Of a stretch of DNA of 11,260 bases, positions 1-4,938 are shown one piece after another (positions within the stretch are counted from its first letter, which is position 1; each line of letters begins with the position of its first letter). Source of the stretch: DATNBT01 sp964579765. GTDB taxonomy: Bacteria; Acidobacteriota; Vicinamibacteria; Vicinamibacterales; CAVVIG01. The DNA lies in NCBI GenBank assembly GCA_964579765.1, contig CAZOIK010000413.1, positions 1-11,260 of the forward strand. The letters are read 5' to 3'. The position numbers and the translations under genes are program-made. The notes under the pieces are model-generated. The model saw only the letters and a list, made by a program, of their open reading frames with translations. It was not told the origin of the DNA and did not search any database.

Positions 1-636
1 CGTGGACGCCGGCGGCGCGCCGCCGTCGCGCGCGGCAAACGGCGTCCGCACGGTGACCGGCGCAATCGACGTTGGCACCGTGGCCGTGTCGGCCGGCCCC
101 GGCGTCTGCTGCGGATCCGCCAGCCACTCCTCGACGACGACGGACGCGCGGCGGGCGGACGCCGACGCCGACGATCCGCGCGGCGCAAGGCTGACTGGCC
201 GCACGAGCACCAGACGCGGGCCGCGCGCGCCGGGCACCGCGACCAGCGCAGCCGGTCCCGTGATGAGCGGCTTCAGCAGATCGGAGACCCGGCCGGCCCA
301 GGCGACCGGACGGCCGACGGTGTCGTAGACGGTGACGCCGACTCGTCCCGACTGGCCGGCCGGCAGCGCGGCGGCGACCAGATCGAAGAGCGCGCGATCG
401 TTCGGATCGAGCAGCGCGGCGCGGATGACGTCGTCGCGGGCGGCCGTGCGTGAGGCGACCGCGGCCAGACGCGCGGCGTCGGCGTCGAAGCGCGCGCGGA
501 CCGCGGCCGTGACTCGGATCAGCGTGTCGGCGTCGGACGCGCCGAGCCGGGCGCGCTCGACCGCTCCGCCCGAGACGCCGACCGCGAGCGCAAGCAGAAG
601 CCCGGCGCTCACCAGCCGCCACGCACGCGTCCGCAT
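1..636 (-). CDS. Membrane-anchored sensor-like protein, N-terminal part (runs off left edge)
   Basis: Direct translation of the minus strand from the ATG at 636 stays open for 212 codons to the window edge, so the 3' end is missing. Residues 1-6 (MRTRAW) are basic and residues 8-24 are hydrophobic, forming a signal peptide or first membrane anchor. An Ala/Arg-rich, probably helical stretch follows (about 30-75). Next comes a region with the pattern VYDTVGRPVAWAGR (103-116), and RLVLVRPV at 141-148. From about 150 it becomes Ser/Ala/Pro-rich and low in complexity. The 'YD..GRPVAW.GR' pattern reminds me of the extracytoplasmic input domains of acidobacterial sensor histidine kinases, but the diagnostic output domain would lie left of position 1 and cannot be seen. 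Function is therefore open: a sensor kinase is the favoured guess, another envelope receptor is possible. Start choice rests on the hydrophobic N-terminus immediately after the ATG; there is no clear Shine-Dalgarno sequence. The gene is divergent from the membrane protein at 673. Confidence 0.72.
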   Translation of the reverse strand, partial: MRTRAWRLVSAGLLLALAVGVSGGAVERARLGASDADTLIRVTAAVRARFDADAARLAAVASRTAARDDVIRAALLDPNDRALFDLVAAALPAGQSGRVGVTVYDTVGRPVAWAGRVSDLLKPLITGPAALVAVPGARGPRLVLVRPVSLAPRGSSASASARRASVVVEEWLADPQQTPGPADTATVPTSIAPVTVRTPFAARDGGAPPAST

Positions 637-672
637 ATAGCTAGGTATCCAGCATACAATCAGATTCTCCCC
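637..672. promoter_or_regulatory. Short divergent intergenic region with possible promoters
   Basis: Only 36 bp separate two divergent starts (ATG at 636 on minus, TTG at 673 on plus), so promoters for both must overlap here or extend into the coding regions. On the plus strand TACAAT at 655-660 is one base from the -10 consensus and would start RNA only about 6 bases before the TTG, giving a nearly leaderless message, which fits the absence of a Shine-Dalgarno sequence. On the minus strand TATGCT (657-652) is a weaker -10 candidate. No convincing -35 is seen for either. Confidence 0.3.
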
Positions 673-1695
673 TTGGACCTGAAGCTGCTGCTCAAGCGTG
701 GCGCGTTGATGGCGGCGGCCAACTGGCCGACCGTCGCCATTCAGTTCGTCGCGGAGACGACGTTTCAGGTGCTCGTCGCGATCCCGATTCTGGGCGCGGC
801 CGTGCTCGTGACGATGGTCGCCGGCACGGATCTCGGCGATCTGCTGCAGGGCGGTCTTCGCGCGAGCGCGACGCGCATTGCCGCGGCGCTTGCCGCCGAG
901 CCCGTGGCGCTGGCCTCGTTCGTCGTCGCGTTCAGCATCGCCCTCGCCGCGGCGTCCGTGCTGATGTTCCTCGTCAAAGGGGGCGTCCTCGACGTCCTGC
1001 TCGTGGCGCAGGAGTCGGCCGGCACGATCGAAACCCAGCCGATCAGCATCGACACCGTCGAGCCCGCCGCCTGTTTCACGCTGTCGCGGTTCATGCAGGG
1101 ATGCGCGCGGCTGTTCCGGCCGTACCTGGGGCTCGGCGTCGCACTGCTCGTCGCCTACGCGGGCACGGCCGCGGCGTATGTGAGCTTCGTCGTGTACGGT
1201 TACCGCGCCGCGTCAGGCGTCCTCGGCGTCGTCGGCATGACGTTCGTCGCCGCCGTGGCCGCGATCGTCCTCATCGTCTGGATCACGCTTGTCAATTTCG
1301 TCTACCTGCTGATGCAGATCGCGATGGCTGCCGACACGCTCGGCCTCGGCGAGGCGTTCAACGCCGTCGTCGCGTTCGTCCGGACCGACGGCAGGCTGCT
1401 CGCGCAGATCTTCCTCGTGATTCTTGGGCTGGAGGTCGGCGCCACGCTCGTGTCGGCGCTGGCCTGGTCGGGCCTCGGGCTGATTGCCTTCGTGCCGCTT
1501 GTGGGCATTGCCGTGATCCCGCTGCAGATCATCGCGCTCGTCGTGCGCGGGCTGGCGTTTGCCTACATCGGTTTGTCGGCGGCAGGCGCGTACCTGGCGC
1601 TCTACCGCAGGGAGCCGCGCGCAAGCGAGCAGCGGAGCGGAGCGGTCATCGCGCGGCCGCTGGGACCGCCGGAGTCGGGTTCGGTAACGGGCTGA
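673..1695 (+). CDS. Polytopic inner-membrane protein of unknown function
   Basis: This 340-residue protein has long hydrophobic segments at about 31-50, 78-101, 151-176, 183-210, 243-265 and 268-303, so roughly six or seven membrane helices, with a short basic N-terminus (MDLKLLLKRG). A polar stretch at 113-148 separates the second and third segments. The C-terminal tail after 312 is charged and then Gly/Pro/Ser-rich. I recognise no catalytic or transport motif. The overall look (Ala/Val/Leu-rich helices with an amphipathic EAFNAVVAFVRTDGRLLAQ stretch at 227-245) resembles uncharacterised multi-helix membrane proteins, and I assign no function. The TTG at 673 is chosen because it keeps the basic N-terminus; an ATG at 709 (residue 13) is the alternative, and neither has a clear ribosome-binding site. 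The last 50 bp overlap the end of the convergent beta-propeller gene, so the low-complexity tail may be poorly conserved. Confidence 0.8.
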   Translation: MDLKLLLKRGALMAAANWPTVAIQFVAETTFQVLVAIPILGAAVLVTMVAGTDLGDLLQGGLRASATRIAAALAAEPVALASFVVAFSIALAAASVLMFLVKGGVLDVLLVAQESAGTIETQPISIDTVEPAACFTLSRFMQGCARLFRPYLGLGVALLVAYAGTAAAYVSFVVYGYRAASGVLGVVGMTFVAAVAAIVLIVWITLVNFVYLLMQIAMAADTLGLGEAFNAVVAFVRTDGRLLAQIFLVILGLEVGATLVSALAWSGLGLIAFVPLVGIAVIPLQIIALVVRGLAFAYIGLSAAGAYLALYRREPRASEQRSGAVIARPLGPPESGSVTG

Positions 1696-2929
1696 CCGCG
1701 CCGAGATCGGCGGGCGGCTCCGGCACCGCCGGGACGGCGGTTTCGTTCGGCAGCGCCGACAGCGGGAGATCCGAAGGCTCCATGTCGCGCGTCGCGCCGG
1801 TGACCGTCGCGCGGCCGACGATGTCGCTCGAGATCGTCGCGAGCACCGGGAAGACGCGCGCGGCGTCGTCGAACAGATACGGCGGCGCGGACAACTCGGT
1901 CGAGACCGCATAGCGGCCCTGCGGCTTGCCGTCGCGCGTCCCATAGGCGAGCAGCAGCGGCTCGGAGCCGGGCACGACCAGCGTCTCGCGGTACTTCACC
2001 GGACCGGCGATCGGCCGCACCGGCAGCGGCGCCTTCCACCGCTGCACGCCGCTCGATCGATTGAGGCCGCGCAGGATGTTGTCGAGCGACACGAAGTACA
2101 CGCTCTTGTCGTCCTCGACCGGCAAGCCGATCGCGTCCGCGCCCGTCGCCCAGCGCCATTCGACCTCGCCGTTTTTCGCGTCCAGGCAGTAGAAGAACCG
2201 ATCGCGCGATCCGAGAAAGATCCGCTCGTCGTCGGCGAGGATGTCGTGGCCGGCGCCGCCGAGCGCGCGCTGCCACAGCGAGTCGCCGTTCTGCAGATTC
2301 AGCGCGACGACGAGGGGGCCGTTGGTGGGAATGAACACGCGGTTGTCGGTGAACGCCGGACGCGATCCCGCCGGGGCCGGCAGATGCTGTCTCCAGATCT
2401 CGGTGCCGTCGGCCGGCCGCAGCGCGACGACGTCGCCGTCCGAGGTGGCGATGATCAGGCGATCGACGGCGAGCACGGGCGCGACGGCGAGCGTCTGCTC
2501 GAAGGGCTTCGTCCAGACGACGTCGCCGGTTGTCAGCGCGAGCGCGGTCAGCGATTCGTCCTCGGCGATGAAGACGGCGTCGTCGCCGACGGCCGGTTCG
2601 ACGGTCGTCGCGCGCGGTGCAATCCAGGCGAGCGTGCCGTGCTCGAGGTCGTACGCGGCGAGTTGATCGTGTTCGAGCGCGAAGACGGCGTGCGTGCCGT
2701 GGAACGCGGGCGGCGCCGTGAGCGCGTTGTTGAGCGGCAGCGTCCAGACAGTCATGAGCGGCATGAGCGAGAGCGGCCGCTTGTCGTCGGCCGATCGCTT
2801 CTGCTTGACCTGGCGCAGCGTCGTCGTCTGCGCGCGCGCGGTCAGCGTGCAGAGAGCGATGAGGGCAATCGCACTACAACATATTGTGGTCTGCCGTCTC
2901 GCCACCCGCTTATAATAGCGGCTAATCAT
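1646..2929 (-). CDS. Secreted PQQ-like (BamB-type) beta-propeller repeat protein
   Basis: The 427-residue product begins with a basic n-region (KRVARRQ) and a hydrophobic core at about 16-30, with a plausible signal-peptidase I site after ARA at 31-33. The Cys at 27 is not in a good lipobox, because Leu precedes it. Repeated blade signatures of the form 'AL(n)GxxxW' are seen at about 89-102 (YDLEHGTLAW), 129-139 (LALTTGDVVW), 168-179 (VALRPADGTEIW), 208-219 (ALNLQNGDSLW), 247-258 (YCLDAKNGEVEW) and 287-298 (RGLNRSSGVQRW). These are typical of quinoprotein-like beta-propellers such as BamB of the outer-membrane assembly complex. No dehydrogenase domain is present, so binding or scaffolding is more likely than redox catalysis; a BamB role is possible but unproven. 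After about 375 the chain is Pro/Ala-rich and disordered-looking. The ATG at 2929 is 25 bp from the divergent guaA start; a GTG at 2905 (codon 9) would also keep the signal peptide and would clear the guaA promoter. Confidence 0.85.
   Translation of the reverse strand: MISRYYKRVARRQTTICCSAIALIALCTLTARAQTTTLRQVKQKRSADDKRPLSLMPLMTVWTLPLNNALTAPPAFHGTHAVFALEHDQLAAYDLEHGTLAWIAPRATTVEPAVGDDAVFIAEDESLTALALTTGDVVWTKPFEQTLAVAPVLAVDRLIIATSDGDVVALRPADGTEIWRQHLPAPAGSRPAFTDNRVFIPTNGPLVVALNLQNGDSLWQRALGGAGHDILADDERIFLGSRDRFFYCLDAKNGEVEWRWATGADAIGLPVEDDKSVYFVSLDNILRGLNRSSGVQRWKAPLPVRPIAGPVKYRETLVVPGSEPLLLAYGTRDGKPQGRYAVSTELSAPPYLFDDAARVFPVLATISSDIVGRATVTGATRDMEPSDLPLSALPNETAVPAVPEPPADLGAVSPLPNPTPAVPAAAR
2906..2921 (+). 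promoter_or_regulatory. Likely guaA promoter -10 (TATAAT) set inside an inverted repeat
   Basis: The plus strand carries a perfect TATAAT at 2911-2916, flanked exactly by CCGCT (2906-2910) and its reverse complement AGCGG (2917-2921). A start near 2923 would leave a leader of about 32 bases before the guaA GTG at 2955, with AGGG at 2941-2944 as a modest ribosome-binding site. No good -35 lies at the usual 17-bp spacing; TTGTGG at 2884-2889 is 21 bp away. The element lies inside codons 3-8 of the divergent beta-propeller gene if that gene starts at 2929. The flanking arms could be an operator, or could be chance. Confidence 0.45.
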
Positions 2930-2954
2930 TCCACAACCCCAGGGCGGCCTGTCG

Positions 2955-4490
2955 GTGAGTCACCAGACCATCATCGTTCTCGATTTCGGCTCGCAGTACA
3001 CGCAATTGATCGCCCGTCGTCTTCGCGAGCTGTCGGTCTATTCCGAGATCTGGCCGCCGGACGCGCCCGCCGAGAAAATCCGTGCGCGCAAGCCCGCGGG
3101 CGTCATCCTGTCGGGCGGACCGAAGAGCGTGTCCGACGCGGGCGCGCCGAAGTGCGACGCGGCGCTGTTCGACGTCGGCACGCCCGTGCTCGGCATCTGC
3201 TACGGGATGCAGCTCATGGCGCACACGCTCGGCGGCACCGTCGCCCCGGCAGCGCAGCGTGAGTTCGGCCACGCGACGGTGACCGTCGCGTCCGACTCGG
3301 CGCTTTTTGCCGGCGTGCCCGCCGAAGTGCGGGTGTGGGCGAGCCACGGCGATTTCGTCGCCGCGCCGCCGACGGGCTTCTCCGTCGTCGCGACCAGCGC
3401 GAACGCGCCTGTGGCGGCGATGGCCGACGTCGAGCGATCGCTCTACGCGCTGCTGTTCCATCCGGAAGTCGTGCACACCGAGCACGGCCTCGAGATCCTC
3501 CGCAACTTCGCGTACGGCGTCTGCGGCTGCACAGGCGACTGGACGATGGCGTCGTTTGTCGAAGAAGCGACGAAGAAGGTCCGCGCGCAGGTCGGCGAGG
3601 GGCGTGTCGTCTGCGCGCTGTCGGGCGGCGTTGACTCGACGGTGGCGGCGCTCATCATCCACCGCGCGGTCGGCGACAGGCTGACGTGCATCTTCGTGGA
3701 CAACGGCGTCCTGCGGCTGAACGAGGCGGCGCAGGTCGTCAAGCGTTTCGAGCGTCTGCATCTGCCGCTCGTGTTCGTGGACGCGTCCCAGACGTTCCTG
3801 GAGCGCCTGGCCGGTGTCACCGATCCCGAGAAGAAGCGGAAGATCATCGGCGCGACGTTCATCGACGTCTTCGAGGCCGAGGCGGCGAAGCTCGGACGGG
3901 TGGACTTTCTCGCGCAGGGCACGCTCTATCCCGACGTCATCGAATCGGTCGCCATCGTCGGCCAGTCGTCGATGATCAAGAGCCATCACAACGTCGGCGG
4001 CCTGCCCGAGCGCATGCGCATGACGCTCGTCGAGCCGCTGCGCGAGTTGTTCAAGGACGAAGTCCGCGAGGTTGGGCGCAAGCTCGGGCTCGAAGAAGAG
4101 TTCGTCGTCCGGCAGCCGTTTCCCGGTCCCGGGCTCGCGGTCCGCATCCTCGGCGAGATCACGCCCGAGCGGCTGTCGCTGTTGCGGCGCGCCGACGACA
4201 TCGTCTCGCAGGAGATCAAGCGCGCGGGCTGGTACACGCGGCTCTGGCAAAGCTTCGCCGTGCTGCTGCCGATTCAGAGCGTCGGCGTCATGGGCGACGA
4301 GCGGACGTACGAATACACGGTCGCGATTCGCGCGGTCGAGAGCCGCGACGGCATGACCGCCGACTGGGCGCGCCTGCCGCACGATCTGCTCGCGGCCATC
4401 TCGTCGCGGATCGTCAACGAAGTCCGCGGCATCAACCGCGTCGTCTACGACATCAGCTCGAAGCCGCCTTCGACGATTGAGTGGGAATGA
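2955..4490 (+). CDS. guaA: GMP synthase (glutamine-hydrolysing)
   Basis: GuaA converts XMP, ATP and glutamine to GMP in the last step of guanine nucleotide synthesis in the cytosol. The 511-residue product has the usual two-part layout. The N-terminal class I glutamine amidotransferase begins VLDFGSQYTQLIARR (8-22) and contains the nucleophile Cys82 in GICYGMQ, with His169 and Glu171 (FHPEV) completing the triad. The ATP-pyrophosphatase part has the P-loop SGGVDST (223-229), KSHHNVGGLPERM from 342, and RQPFPGPGLAVRILG (386-400). The C-terminal dimerisation domain ends in the family-typical KPPSTIEWE. Length is normal and no key residue is missing. The start is GTG, with AGGG about ten bases upstream, and the protein begins directly at the conserved motif. 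It is not next to guaB here. Downstream, the inverted-repeat cassette begins within a few bases of the stop codon. Confidence 0.98.
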   Translation: MSHQTIIVLDFGSQYTQLIARRLRELSVYSEIWPPDAPAEKIRARKPAGVILSGGPKSVSDAGAPKCDAALFDVGTPVLGICYGMQLMAHTLGGTVAPAAQREFGHATVTVASDSALFAGVPAEVRVWASHGDFVAAPPTGFSVVATSANAPVAAMADVERSLYALLFHPEVVHTEHGLEILRNFAYGVCGCTGDWTMASFVEEATKKVRAQVGEGRVVCALSGGVDSTVAALIIHRAVGDRLTCIFVDNGVLRLNEAAQVVKRFERLHLPLVFVDASQTFLERLAGVTDPEKKRKIIGATFIDVFEAEAAKLGRVDFLAQGTLYPDVIESVAIVGQSSMIKSHHNVGGLPERMRMTLVEPLRELFKDEVREVGRKLGLEEEFVVRQPFPGPGLAVRILGEITPERLSLLRRADDIVSQEIKRAGWYTRLWQSFAVLLPIQSVGVMGDERTYEYTVAIRAVESRDGMTADWARLPHDLLAAISSRIVNEVRGINRVVYDISSKPPSTIEWE

Positions 4491-4494
4491 CGAA

Positions 4495-4560
4495 GTCCTT
4501 GGTGCTTGGTTCTTGGTTCTTGGTCCGTCCCAGGTCCTTGGTCCGTCCGAAGTCCTTGGT
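4495..4560. repeat. Left array of degenerate CTTGGT repeats
   Basis: CTTGGT recurs at 4498, 4505, 4512 and 4519 with an exact 7-bp period, then at 4537 and 4555 with an 18-bp period. The 18-bp units at 4525-4542 and 4543-4560 (CCGTCC..AGTCCTTGGT type) differ at two positions. A 13-bp string, CGAAGTCCTTGGT, occurs perfectly at 4491-4503 and 4548-4560. Further degenerate copies (CCTAGGTCCGTTGGT) continue to about 4575. The composition is T/G-rich and unlike the flanking coding DNA. The outer 32 bp form the left arm of the inverted repeat. Confidence 0.85.
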
Positions 4561-4891
4561 CCTAGGTCCGTTGGTACGCGATGTGCCAGCGTCGGGCGCA
4601 TGGGCGTGTTCCGGTTCGAGGATCTGCGTGTCTGGCAGGCGGCGAGAGACCAGAGCAATCGGGTAGGCGAGTTGTTGAAACGACCTGAGTTCAGGAATGA
4701 TCGCGAGTTGTCCAGTCAGATGAACGCCGCGGCGCTGTCGGTGATGTTCAATATCAGCGAAGGATTTTTGCGTCAAGGCTTGCTACGACGCCAGCGAGGG
4801 TCGGAACGACACAATGGCCGCTGAGACGGAACTGATTGCGCTCAATGAAAGCATCGCGCGTATGCTCCGCCGCTGGGAGGGCACGCTCGAT

Positions 4892-4933
4892 CCAGGACCC
4901 AGGACCAGGGACCAAGCACCAAGCACCAAGGAC
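4892..4933. repeat. Right array, inverted relative to the left (ACCAAGC/ACCAAGG units)
   Basis: ACCAAGC, ACCAAGC and ACCAAGG at 4911-4931 repeat with the same 7-bp period as the left array but in opposite orientation. They are preceded by the related CCAGGACCCAGGACCAGGG at 4892-4910. The reverse complement of 4911-4933 begins GTCCTTGGTGCTTGGT and differs from 4495-4517 at one position. The array encodes the last residues of the four-helix-bundle relic's second half and runs to within six bases of the dnaE start codon. Confidence 0.85.
4928..4932 (+). promoter_or_regulatory. dnaE ribosome-binding site, inside the right repeat arm
   Basis: AAGGA lies six bases before the GTG at 4939, an ideal spacing, and is the strongest Shine-Dalgarno sequence in the window. 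It belongs to the last ACCAAGG unit of the right array and is the exact complement of TCCTT at 4496-4500 in the left array. If transcript from guaA reads through, the two arms could pair and hide this site. Confidence 0.65.
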
Positions 4934-4938
4934 CCCGA

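Larger units (their letters stand above)
4491..4938 (+). mobile_element. Putative small cassette: four-helix-bundle relic between inverted CTTGGT arrays
   Basis: The whole guaA-dnaE gap is one unit: a repeat array on the left (4495-4560), a broken four-helix-bundle gene (4600 onward), and an inverted array on the right (4892-4933). The outermost arms, 4495-4526 and 4902-4933, are inverted copies matching at 29 of 32 positions by eye, with 22 of 23 in the outer part. In RNA two of the three mismatches become G-U pairs. No transposase or recombinase is encoded, and no clear target-site duplication is visible. Stand-alone four-helix-bundle proteins of the S23/IVS family are known from intervening sequences in 23S rRNA genes, which also have pairing ends; this unit has the same plan but sits between protein genes. 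Calling it mobile is inference from the symmetrical ends and clean fit between a stop and a start codon. Confidence 0.5.

Noticed and set aside
2..640. Plus-strand open frames at the left edge
   Set aside because: The minus strand gives one continuous 212-codon frame with a signal anchor and sensible composition, while the plus frames are Arg/Ala/Ser/Thr-rich and broken.
2246..3262. 338-codon plus-strand frame bridging the beta-propeller gene and the start of guaA
   Set aside because: It is antisense to the beta-propeller blades and then out of frame with guaA; no family resemblance.
4495..4560. CRISPR array
   Set aside because: Units are 7 and 18 bp and contiguous, with no unique spacers and no cas genes in the window.
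4477..4599. N-terminal extension of the four-helix-bundle frame through the repeat array
   Set aside because: The extension only translates CTTGGT repeats (VLGP-like) and starts inside guaA; the family N-terminus begins at the ATG at 4600.
2922..4658. 578-codon minus-strand open frame opposite guaA
   Set aside because: It is antisense to an unmistakable guaA and composed of His/Arg/Asp-rich sequence typical of a codon-mirror frame.
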